Source of the DNA: Chrysochromulina parva
Taxonomy: Eukaryota > Haptophyta > Prymnesiales > Chrysochromulinaceae
Direction: 5' to 3'
Length of the DNA stretch: 16,476 nt
Assembly: GCA_002887195.1 (NCBI GenBank)
Contig: PJAB01001190.1
Coordinates: forward strand, 1 to 16,476
Positions 8,533 to 16,476 of this stretch are shown in pieces (positions within the stretch are counted from its first letter, which is position 1; each line of letters starts with the position of its first letter). The notes beneath the pieces were generated by a model. The model ran no database searches. It was not told where the DNA came from and was given only the letters and a program-made list of their open reading frames with translations. The position numbers and the translations under genes were made by a program.

Positions 8533-11530
8533 TCAGAAGATGGGTCTCAGAACAGACCGACGGCGGCTCTCCCGCTCGGCTTGGTTTATGAGCTCGAGAT
8601 CCGCGTGCACTAGGGCGTCCAGCTCTGCCTGTGCTTTCTTGGCGTCCGCGACTTGAGCGTCGCTGGGCTGCGTCGACCTCTCGGGCTGCCTCATCTTCCC
8701 TCGGCGGCTCCGAGGGCTGGACTTGCCTAACATGGACTCGGTCCGCTTGGTGCCGCGCGCGATTCGCCGATTGAAGGCTGCGAACATGGCCGGCCGTGAA
8801 CGGGCCAACGTGTGAAGACCGGCCAGCTGAGCTCTGTCAACGAGAGCCCCTAGGCGGCTGTTCATGGACGTGAGAAGCTGGCACAGTTGGCCGGGGCAGA
8901 AGGAGTGGTATGGGTTGAGGCCGTAAGCCGCCGCTTCTTCGCTTCCTAAGCAGCGGCCTGCGAGGCCCACGCAGCTGAGGCACATGCCGTTGCTGTGCCC
9001 GTTCCACCACCTTGTATCGGGCGTTGTGCCGAGCGCTGAGGCGTTGGACAGGACCGTCTCACTATCAACGGGTGGGATGGAGTTGTCGTCGCGCACGCGT
9101 ACGAAACTGATCGTCGTGGTGCGCACCGACAGGTTGTGTTCCAATACGGCGGAGCACATGGCTTGCTCCGCAAAAGTCTCCCCCAGTCGAGATTGCTCCT
9201 CGCGAGCGGAGATCAGCATGGCCACAGCCGCTGCCGAGCCGAAGACGAAACGGTCGTTGAGACCGCCATAGTGCTGAAAGTCGGGCACGAAAACCGTGTG
9301 ACGCTCGTGCGCCTCCCACGCATCTGATGCCCACAGGTGATCGATCAGATCCATATAAGGAAGGTGCCCTATCGGTGCTGATCTCGGCACAAAGGCGGCA
9401 TCGATCCGGCAGACCAGCACCAGGCCAGAGGGCGCCTCGCCGTATTTGGCGGGCGTGTGCAGTCGCGCAGCGGCCCAGGCCTGCGACAGGCTGTGCACGC
9501 CACAGCGCCACCGATGGATGGTTTCGCTGCGTCGCTTGCGAGCATCCCTCGCGATCATCCGCGCTATCGCATCCAACGACGGGTCCCGCGCGTTCCACTC
9601 GAGTTCGATGCGCTTCCCAAGCAGTGCGGGGGGTGGCAGTGCGGCGGTCACGTTCAAAGACGCAGCTCCGAGGCGTCGTAGCAACGTGCTCGCAGCGGAC
9701 ATGTTGCAACGCGCCTCGAGGCAGTAGGCATGCACGTGCAGGCAGCCGTGGCCCTCCAACGGCTCGAGCCCATGCGAGCGGAGCGTCGGCGTCGTGTACT
9801 CGAGCATCGCGTCCGATCGGATGAGGCCGTACAGCAGCACGTCGACGAAACATGACGAACCCTTGGCGCTGCTCCACGATCTGGCTGCGCGGCTGAAGGC
9901 TTCGCGCGCTGTTGGGCGCGCGGAGACTGTAAGGGGTGCCAGCCGCATGACGGGCGGGAAGTCCTTACCCTTGCCTAATTTGGTCTCGTGCGCGACAACG
10001 AAGGACACGTCTTGGCTCGCACCGAACCCAACCGTCAACGAAGGCATAGCTTCGCACCGCGCGTTCAAGCGCTTCGAAGGCGGCAGCTCCTCCGTCTTCT
10101 TCCAGTATGCCTTGCCGTGCCTTCCGTGCGGAGAGCCGTGCGGCAAGAAGAAGACCAGCTCCGACTCGATGCCCATGCAGCCGCGGAAGTCGTCGGCCGC
10201 GCGCCGGGACGGAGGCGAGCCGTAGTCGCCGAGAAGGACATAGCCGCCGAGTGCCACATGGGCGTAGAGTGCCTTCAGCGTCTCCCAGGTACCCTTGTAG
10301 TGGTTCGTGTCTACGACGAGCAGCGCAATCTTCTCGGCGTCGCTCTGTAGCGAGATGGCAAGCTCGGGTGCGAGCTGCTCCAAGTCTCCATCGAGTAGCT
10401 TCAGGCCGCCGTATTGGAGATTGATCCCGAACTGGGTGTGGATCTGCTTCACCTTGCGCAGGTCGGCATAAAAGTTAGGATGCCAGCGGCCGGACGCGTA
10501 GAAGCCCTCGACGATGCCGCGATCCGCATAGTACGTGCTGTTCGTCTTGTTCGGGAACCAGGCAAATGTGTCGAGGGAGTAGACCTTGCGCATTTGGTCG
10601 GCCACGTCGCTAGCGGCGTCGAACAATTTGCGCACCAGGATGCCGTTGGCGCCCTTCCACGCGCCCGCTTCCACAAAGCTCCCTCGTATGCCACGCTCGA
10701 GGATGTCATCAACCAGCTGAGCCAGCTTGCGCATCACGTCCACGCCCCCCAACGAGATGCCGTGCCTGATGAGGGAGACCATCAGACGTCATCAGGGTGC
10801 ACTCAACGGCACGTCTACGCCTCCAGAGGCACTCAGACGCAATCAGGCCTCCCGTCACCATCTCGGATCTGATCGGACACAATCAGGCCTCCCATTAGCG
10901 ATTGGATCTGATAGGACGCAATCAGGCCTCCCATTACCGAGGCCATCGGATCTGATCGGCGCGGCCGCGGCGAAAGCGAACGAAGTCGAAGATGGGCTGC
11001 GTGAGCGGCATGTCGAACGCTGGATCGACCACGTAGTGCGAGAACGAGAGCCCGCGTATCACTTCTTCGGCTAGCAGGCGGCGCGCGCGCCGTGACAGCT
11101 CCTTGCCCGTGCGAATCGCCATCTTCCGGGCCTCATCCAATGGCACGCTCATGTTCTCGGTGTACGCTACCTCGCTCGGCGCAGCCTTGGCCCGCATGCG
11201 GGCCGTCCGCAGGTATAACTTTTGGTAAATCTCGCGCCTGGTTGGGTCGCAAACGCTGCAATTTCCACACGCAACAGGGCAGCGATTTCGGATCCAATCG
11301 GTTCGGCAGCCATTGTGCTGTGCCAGATGGTCGCATCGTCCGATGCGCCCAGACTCCGAATTCTGTGAAGTGCAGCATGTCAGGTTCTGTGCATATTGTT
11401 CGGTAGTTAGCCTCCATGATAGGAGCATGCACACGACATGCAGCAGCGTCGGCAAGCTCCATGACATCCAATGCGGTTTCATGATTCGTATTGCGTCCCT
11501 TCTGCGAGCCCGCGACAGCGCGCGATTCAT
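8533..11530 (-). CDS. ShKT–TylF methyltransferase–glycosyltransferase-like protein, two exons
   Basis: My model joins exon 1 (11530-10938) to exon 2 (10765-8533), giving 941 residues. The intron starts GTAATG, ends CTCATCAG and keeps the frame (phase 2). The N-terminus has a hydrophobic stretch, SWSLPTLLHVVCMLLSW, that should act as a signal peptide or anchor. A ShKT-type six-Cys domain follows (about residues 50-92, ending CPVACGNC). The TylF-like domain (about 205-410) has VEAGAWKG at 229-236, the SAM-site region. Family acidic metal ligands are altered: LDGD reads VDTN and IDDY reads LGDY. The C-terminal half has RIDAAF and YGGLNDRFVFG near residue 700, a pattern of uncharacterised glycosyltransferase-like proteins, then a basic tail. 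Likely secretory-pathway glycan modification, by inference. The frames could instead be two genes, since exon 2 also has an ATG at 10782. Confidence 0.75.
10766..10937 (-). other. Predicted intron of the ShKT–TylF gene
   Basis: This 172-bp stretch interrupts the frame with stops on both sides of the proposed junction. It contains three tandem units of about 39-43 bp (plus-strand AATCAGGCCTCCC followed by a GGATCTGATCGGACG-like end, between about 10838 and 10960). The part near the acceptor carries CTGATGACGTCTGATGG, shared with introns of the other minus-strand genes. GTGACG in the third unit is an alternative donor. Confidence 0.65.
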
Positions 11531-11721
11531 GTGAAGTAGTCAAGTCGAGTCAAGTCTAAAGGGGTTGTCTGTTGTTTATGTATAGACTTGACTTGACGCC
11601 GACACAAGCGTGAACGCAAATCACACGTCTTCTTCGCAGACTACATGCAGAAACTGACCCGCCTCGACGAACACCCGACCACATGCTTGATGCTAGACTT
11701 TATCCGGTACATTGGATTCTT
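11531..11721. other. Intergenic with imperfect inverted repeat
   Basis: This lies between the ankyrin gene's stop and the ShKT gene's start. Arms at 11544-11558 and 11583-11597 pair at 14 of 15 positions around a 24-base loop. It may act in the 3' end of one gene or the promoter of the next; nothing decides between these. Confidence 0.7.
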
Positions 11722-13910
11722 CTACTTACTACTGGTGCTGCGCTCCAGGAGCTCAATGGCCTTGGCCTGTGCCTCGAAGAGCTGCCTGCTCACGTGCGCC
11801 AGCTGGGCCTCGAGCCTCGCAGCTCGCTCCTCGGCCACCACACTGCGTGCGCGCTCGTGCCTCAGAGCCTCGTCAATGAGGCGCACGAGCGTCTCGCTGG
11901 GCGCCGTATCGGGCGCGTGCTCGTGCCTCAGAGCCTCGTCAATGAGGCGCACGAGCGTCTCGCTAGGCGCCGTATCGGGCGCGCGCGCGTGCCTCGGAGC
12001 CGTATCGGGCGCCGTATCGGGCGCGCGCGTGCCCTCACGCGCCTTGTTATCGGCAGGTGGTGTCATCTCCGCAAGATCTGGCGGTGCGTCGTCCGCACCC
12101 GGCATTGGCGTTGCCTGCTGCTGCTGCTGCTGCGTCAGATAATGCTGTGCGAGCAAATAGCTCTGCATCATCTCGGAGATGCGATCTGTGGTGTCCTCGG
12201 CCGCATGCCGGGCGGCAAGCCGCGCCGCATAGCCAGCCGCCTCAGCGAGCGTAGGCTCGCAACTGCCGCTCACCAGGAGCCAGCGCACCTGATGAGGATG
12301 GCAATTAGAGGTCATCAGAGTTCATCAGGAGCCAGCGCACTCAGCCGCACTCAGCTGCACTCATCAGTGGCCGCCAGAGGCCATCAGCTGTGGCAATCAG
12401 TGGCAATTAGTGGCAATCATTGGCATCATTGGCAATCAGTGGAAATCGGTGGCCATCAGTGGCCAACAGTGGCCGTCAGCTGTGGCACTCATGGGCGATC
12501 AGTGGCAATCAGTGGCAATCGGTGGCAATCGGTGGCCATCAGTGGCCATCAGTGGCAATTAGCTGTGGCACTCATGGGCGATCAGGTTTGCGATCCACGT
12601 ATTAGTGGCAATTAGTGGCAAATAGTGGCAATCGGTGGCAATTAGTGGCAATTAGTGGCAATTAGTGGCGATCCACGTACAATCTCCTCTCGTCCATGCT
12701 CAATGGCCTTGGTGAGCGGGGTATTCCCTTCCAAATTAGGCAACGAGAAGTCGAGCTCGAGCTCTTCAGCGAGCCATTGGCAGACCGCGAGCCCACCGCC
12801 AGACGCAGCCCAGTGTGCCGCACTGCAGCCGTTGCGATTGAGCGCGTGCACACTCAGAGAATCGGACGTCCTCTTGCCTAATTTGGAAGGGGACGCCCCG
12901 CTGAGCGAGCAGGACCCGTCGCTAGTGGTACTTGTTCCGCCGCCGTGCATGGCGAGACCTGACCGCTGCAGCTGCCTAATATGGTCGGTGAGCCACGTCA
13001 GAACTTCGAGCGTCCCTGCCCACGCGCACCAGTGCAGGATGCTGTTCCCATCGACGGTCTGCGCGCCCACATCCGCTCCACGGCCCACGAGCCATTTGGC
13101 CATCCCTAAGTGGCCGCCGGTCCCGAAACCATTTGGACCAGCGCTGTCCCGCCATTGTCGAGCGCCGTCCCGGGGAGCGCCGTCGTGAGCGCGGTCTCGA
13201 GCGTTGCCCCGTGAGGTCATTCCCGCAACCGCCCAGTGCAGAGGCGTCGCGCCGTCTTGAGCTCGATCGTCCACCTCGAGGCCCGCCGCACAGAGCAGCG
13301 CGCAGCACTCGACATGGCCGTGCCCAGCTGCGTAGTGGAGCGCCGAGGCACCGCGCTTGTCCCTAGCGGTGCGCGCACACCAGCCGTGCGCCAGCAGCGC
13401 CTCGAGCACGGCCGTATCGCCCGCACGTGCCGCGTCGAAGCCACCCTTTCGGAATCGGCTGGCAAAGGAGGTGAAGTCGAGGCACAGCTCTGAGGGCCGG
13501 ACCCCAGGACTCGAAAGATTGGCGACGGCGGTGGCGAACTGCGCGTCTGACTGCGGGCGAAGCAAGAGCTGCTGCAGCCCGTGTCGATGGTCACGCAGCA
13601 AGTGGGATCCGTGTGGAAGCCCTCGGGCGCGCAGGAAAGCATGGCGCGGCAGCAGCGTCTTGGACAGCGGCAAGCTCCAAAAGCTAGCCTCCTCACAGAT
13701 CAGCTCCTGGAGCACGTCGGTATCCGCGGATAGGAGCTCTCGCGCAAAGCGCAAACGCGGCAACCCATCCACGGTGTACGTTGGAAGAGCAGCCAGCGAG
13801 CTCGACTCCACGTCATCAACGGGAGTGCTGCCCATGCGCTGGAAGGGCTTGGCAAGGCCTCCCGCTGTACGCCAGGAGCTGAGGCAGACCTCAATGACGA
13901 GCAACATCAT
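11722..13910 (-). CDS. Ankyrin-repeat protein with C-terminal coiled coil, two exons
   Basis: Exon 1 (13910-12681, phase 0) and exon 2 (12288-11722) give 598 residues. The intron starts GTACGT and ends CATCAG. Splicing restores an ankyrin motif, HGREEI|VRWLLVSG, which strongly supports it. ATG 13910 is followed at once by a second ATG; the start MMLLVIEVCLSSW is weakly hydrophobic. Residues 1-150 match nothing I know. About six ankyrin repeats run from about 155 to 420, with the clearest at ASALHYAAGHGHVECCALL, ATPLHWAV and CSAAHWAASGGGLAVCQWL. Two non-ankyrin insertions interrupt them, near 231-265 and 310-350. Exon 2 adds a poly-Gln run, a Pro/Thr/Ala stretch, a duplicated 22-residue unit (APDTAPSETLVRLIDEALRHE) and a coiled coil at the end. 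It is probably a protein-binding adaptor; partner unknown. Confidence 0.85.
11853..12025 (-). repeat. 66-bp in-frame tandem repeat, two copies plus fragments
   Basis: Copies at 11853-11918 and 11919-11984 differ at very few positions and encode 22 residues each. Shorter fragments of the same unit (GCCGTATCGGGCGC) follow up to about 12025. They lie in exon 2 of the ankyrin gene, before the coiled coil. Confidence 0.9.
12289..12680 (-). other. Predicted ankyrin-gene intron made of a CTGATTGCCA minisatellite
   Basis: This 392-bp intron has a GTACGT donor (12680-12675) and a CATCAG acceptor (12289). From about 12361 to 12670 it is nearly all variants of a ten-base unit, TGGCAATCAG on the plus strand and CTGATTGCCA on the transcript. 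I count about 12 CTGAT and 8 CTAAT, each fitting the loose branch-point pattern YTNAY. A longer segment (CTGTGGCACTCATGGGCGATCAG) occurs twice, at about 12479 and 12563. CGATCCACGTA, which overlaps the donor, recurs at 12591-12601. Confidence 0.82.
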
Positions 13911-14115
13911 CGGAAAACGTCGAGTGTGAATTGACTGAAACTGTGAACAATGTCCCTACTATGTGTCGGTCCAACTGATTCTGGTCCAATTGAGTAGGTA
14001 ACATGTGGAAATGACGGGTCAATTCCGCAGCGACGAATGACTCTCTCAAGAGAGAGAGCGAGAACCGAGAACGCTTGTTTTGTCCAGCGGTCTGTGCCAT
14101 CCCACGAAGGTGACC
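13911..14115. other. Intergenic between ankyrin and TylF genes
   Basis: This 205-bp region is AT-richer than its flanks and holds a CT/GA-rich stretch at 14040-14060. It should carry the ankyrin-gene promoter and the 3' end of the TylF gene. No defined element is visible. Confidence 0.5.
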
Positions 14116-15561
14116 CTACAAGGCGCGCAGCTCCACGCTCTTGCTGCTTCCACGCAACGCTGCGCTCTGCAGTTGAAGCTTTTGCCTTCGGCGCCTGTCT
14201 ACTTCGCTCTCCTGAGCGTCGGCCGTTGGAGCCGGCTTGTCGATCGTCTCGAGCGCCTCCTCGGCCTCACTCTTCGTGCACATGTAGATCTGCGCAGGCG
14301 GCACGTACTGCTCGAGCTTCCACGAGTTCGTTGCTGGAGAGCTCCACACGCTTGCAGGCGGTCCGACTGGCACCGCGTTCGAAGGGTTGTAGCTGCCAGG
14401 TACCCGGACAGCTCCGTGCCCGCCATCCCCGACGCACAGCGGCGGGGGTGGCCCTAATTTGGAATGCTCGGGCTGTCCTTTGCCTAATTTGGATCCTACC
14501 CTGGGCTTCCGCCAATAGGCGCCACGCACGACCTCGTTTCGCTTGTGCGGCACGAGGACGATCGGCGCTGTGATGCGCTGCTCGGCGCGGTACCTGTCGA
14601 CCGCCGCGCAATCAGATGTCATCAACGCAATCAGTGGTCATCAGCGATGCGCTGCTCGGCGCGGTACCTGTCGACCGCCTCGCGCAATCAGATGTCATCA
14701 ACGCAATCAGTGCTCAGCAGCGATGCGCTGCTCGGCGCGGTACCTGTCGACCGCCTCGCGGCAGGTAGTCCAATCTGTAAAGTCGTCGATGATGACGAAC
14801 CCGCCTGCCAAGGGCGGCGGGTATAGATGCAATCAGTGGCCATCAGATGTGATCCACGCAATCAGACGTCATCAGCGGTTCTCACCTGGCGAGAGCCGCG
14901 GGTAGAGCACGGTGAGCGCCTCGTAGGTAGACCAATACGCATCGCCGTCGAGTCGAATCGTGAGGAAGGTGAGCGAGGGCTCGTCGCGCGCCAACCGCGG
15001 CAACGACTCGTTGAAATAGCCGGGCACCCAGCGCAGCGTCGGCCCGAGATTCACCCTCGCAGCATCCTCTCGCACCCTGTCCACCGAGTTGTCGTTCAGG
15101 ATGCCGAATGAGTGCGCTTTGCGATCCAGGCCCGAGGCGGGGTGCACATGGTCTCGGCCGCGACCGTACGATGTCTGCTCCGGAATTCCGGCGAAGCTGT
15201 CGCACAGGTACACCAGGCGCGGAGGCGTTGCCACTCCAGTACGCTCCGTCTCAATGGTCGCAAGCACCTCGAGCGCCTTCGCGGCCATGAAGGACATACC
15301 ACCACGCCACACGCCCGTCTCGATGAAATGTCCTGGGATGCCATCGGCGATCGCCGTTGCGATGATCGCAACGGTGTGGTCAAGTCGCCTCTGGCCAGCC
15401 ATCGTCATCGCATTCGCCCCGGGTGGCCAGGTATGAAAGGCTATGGAGCCATCGACGTCGGCGTTGTTGGGATATTTGAGATAATGCCGGTTTTGAAGCG
15501 TGTCACGATAGAATTGCAGGTACTCGAGGAGAAGGAAGAGCGCACTGGCTCCGAGAACCAT
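14116..15561 (-). CDS. Membrane-anchored TylF-family O-methyltransferase, three exons
   Basis: This is a SAM-dependent O-methyltransferase of the macrocin/TylF family, which acts on sugar hydroxyls in known bacterial members. Exons are 15561-14886, 14804-14744 and 14593-14116; phases match and give 404 residues. The N-terminal helix (about 2-18) looks like a signal anchor, suggesting ER or Golgi. Motifs seen: TMAGQRRL (53-60), HFIETGVWRGG (78-88), YLCDSFAGIP, RWVPGYFNESLP, IRLDGDAYWSTYEAL (LDGD at 204-207) and, only after splicing, LSPGGFVIIDDFTDW with Asp 232-233, then REAVDRYRAEQRI and AYWRK. The LDGD and IDDF acids are the expected metal ligands, so it should be active. About 110 residues after AYWRK match nothing and end basic. 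Intron 1 has a strong donor, CAG|GTGAGA. The segment at the exon 2/3 junction is triplicated. Confidence 0.88.
14567..14766 (-). repeat. Triplicated exon segment forming intron 2 of the TylF gene
   Basis: A segment of about 35-40 bp encoding AVDRYRAEQRI is present at about 14723-14761, 14647-14686 and 14573-14608. Spacing between the CAG|GTACCG sites is 76 and 74 bp. Between copies lie TGATGACATCTGATTGCG elements and stop codons. Each copy has CAG|GTACCG, usable both as donor and acceptor. Splicing from the first copy (14744) to the third (14593) removes 150 bp and keeps the frame; only the third copy continues into ITAPIVLVPHK. Confidence 0.88.
14805..14885 (-). other. Predicted intron 1 of the TylF gene
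   Basis: This 81-bp intron runs from GTGAGA (14885) to TTGGCAG (14805). Removing it joins LSP with GGFVIIDD, which is continuous in this family. It contains CTGATGACGTCTGATTG at 14875-14859 and two further CTGAT motifs, with a pyrimidine-rich stretch before the acceptor. Confidence 0.9.
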
Positions 15562-16476
15562 GTGTCGTCAACGAGCTGCGCCGATCGTGCTACATGTTCT
15601 GTACATGTACCCTCCTCTATGAATACTCTCGGACTTTACAGGAGCCGCGTAACTTTGGGCGACACGCGGCAAAGATCGCCCCAGGCGGAAGTTCAGGAGG
15701 CGAAATCAAGGCAAGTCAATCCAAAATTTGCCTCCACAATCGAATGTATTTTTTTTTCCAGTATCCTGGGGACCCTGAAAAAGGCGAGCGCAGCAGCCTT
15801 TCAGGGTACTGGCTCGGACCCCCTTTAATTCGTGCGTCCGTGCGTCCTCCGACCTTTTTTTGCCACCGCGCGATGCGCGCGTCCTCCGCCCCGCTGCGGC
15901 CTGTTCCAGGCGAGGACGGCGCTGCTCCCAACCATCTCTCCATTTGCCATCGACCTGCCCGCCCCTTTCGCCGCGCGCCTTGACGCGCGCGCGCTACGGA
16001 GGAGCTGCGCTCGGACTCTCAATAGGGCCAGCTCGTGCCCGCGCAGCATGGATCGACGGCACGGAGCGCGCGCGCGTGCTGCAGGTGCGGCGGCGAAGGC
16101 GCCGACGCAGCGCGTTGCGCGGCGCAACCGGCGCCGAATGTGGTGCCTCGGCCTGCGGCTTGACGCCCACGGAGGAGGTGGCGGCGGCGGCGGCGGCGAT
16201 GGAAGCCACCACTTGTGCTCGACACCGTCGTCATGCGACGGTGTCGAGTGCGTCTTTGCGTTCCCCACTGGGGAGGCGCGCCATCGGGCGCGTCGGTGCA
16301 CGCAGGTTCGATGCCGCCGGCGTCTCCAACGCCGCCCCGACGGGGACGGTAGCAAAAGGAAGCGTGGGCGCATTGCAAGGTGATGTGGGAGACGGCATCC
16401 GAGCAGAACCGGGGGAGGCGACGATGGCGCGATTGTCTCCACGCGCCGCGCCCCGCCATCTAGTCTCCATGCGCCG
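15562..16476. other. Right-end region with no defensible gene
   Basis: The first 270 bp are AT-richer and hold the TylF promoter side, a palindrome GTACATGTAC at 15601-15610 and an imperfect hairpin at 15772-15807. On the plus strand, AAG|GCAAGT at 15711 and a T9CCAG acceptor at 15761 could bound a 51-bp GC-AG intron, hinting at a divergent plus-strand gene. From about 15830 the DNA is very GC-rich with long open frames on both strands (15832-16383 plus, 15825-16442 minus). They are Arg/Ala-rich, resemble no family and look like chance frames. Confidence 0.5.
16218..16248. repeat. Perfect 13-bp stem hairpin
   Basis: CTCGACACCGTCG at 16218-16230 is followed by a five-base loop, TCATG, and its exact reverse complement at 16236-16248. 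In RNA, G-U pairs could lengthen the stem slightly. No T run follows and no gene is defined here, so its role is unknown. It sits after a GGC microsatellite at about 16176-16198. Confidence 0.9.

Noticed and set aside
10934..11530. A stand-alone short ShKT protein ending at 10934
   Set aside because: Possible, but a GT donor sits on the terminal codons, the downstream frame joins exactly in phase, and the next frame begins in the middle of the TylF lead-in.
12301..12680. Box C/D snoRNA in the introns (TGATGA and CTGA motifs)
   Set aside because: The C-like and D-like motifs are only a few bases apart and endlessly repeated, leaving no guide region and no terminal stem.
14567..14690. CRISPR array
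   Set aside because: The regular spacing comes from duplicated exon sequence; the repeats encode a conserved protein segment, number only three, and the spacers share one element.
16285..16325. tRNA gene suggested by GGTTCGATGCC
   Set aside because: The B-box match is imperfect and I could not fold an acceptor stem, anticodon arm and A box around it.
15825..16442. Long open frames on both strands at the right end as genes
   Set aside because: They overlap each other, are Arg/Ala-rich, have no recognisable motif, and long chance frames are normal in such GC-rich DNA.

Overview
The window reads as nuclear DNA of a GC-rich unicellular eukaryote. A marine alga of the haptophyte type is my best guess, but no phylogenetic marker here proves it. 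The grounds are an extracellular FG-GAP/VCBS–transmembrane–TKL kinase receptor, a COMMD5-type Commander subunit, a WW-domain protein, ShKT and ankyrin domains, two TylF-like methyltransferases, and reading frames that join only when short spliceosomal introns are removed. There is no operon structure, no Shine-Dalgarno pattern and no RNA gene that I can see.

Layout. Bases 1-3636 (+) hold the 3' part of a receptor kinase gene that is open at the left edge. It has twelve near-identical FG-GAP units, a Cys-rich stalk, a short membrane helix and a kinase domain. Everything else I recognise is on the minus strand. In order of coordinates these are COMMD5 (3886-4557), a WW/Tudor-like/proline-rich scaffold (5114-8179), a two-exon ShKT–TylF–glycosyltransferase-like protein (8533-11530), a two-exon ankyrin/coiled-coil protein (11722-13910) and a three-exon membrane-anchored TylF methyltransferase (14116-15561). 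The last 0.9 kb has no gene I can defend.

How they relate. The kinase gene converges on COMMD5; the five minus-strand genes run head to tail but look like independent genes. The two TylF genes are 2.6 kb apart and may both act on glycans or secondary metabolites in the secretory pathway, which is inference. The three spliced models support each other. In each, the frames match exactly across the proposed introns, and two junctions rebuild a family motif: an ankyrin repeat (GREEI|VRWLL) and the TylF metal-site segment (LSPG|GFVIIDD).

Most unusual signal. Introns in three unrelated genes carry the same short element, CTGATGACNTCTGATTG, or dense tandem derivatives of it full of branch-point-like CTGAT/CTAAT. 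In the TylF gene, an exonic segment containing AG|GT is present three times with this element between copies. That is the arrangement expected when tandem duplication creates a spliceosomal intron. A separate oddity is an excess of CArG-like decamers, CC(A/T)6GG, within the minus-strand exons.
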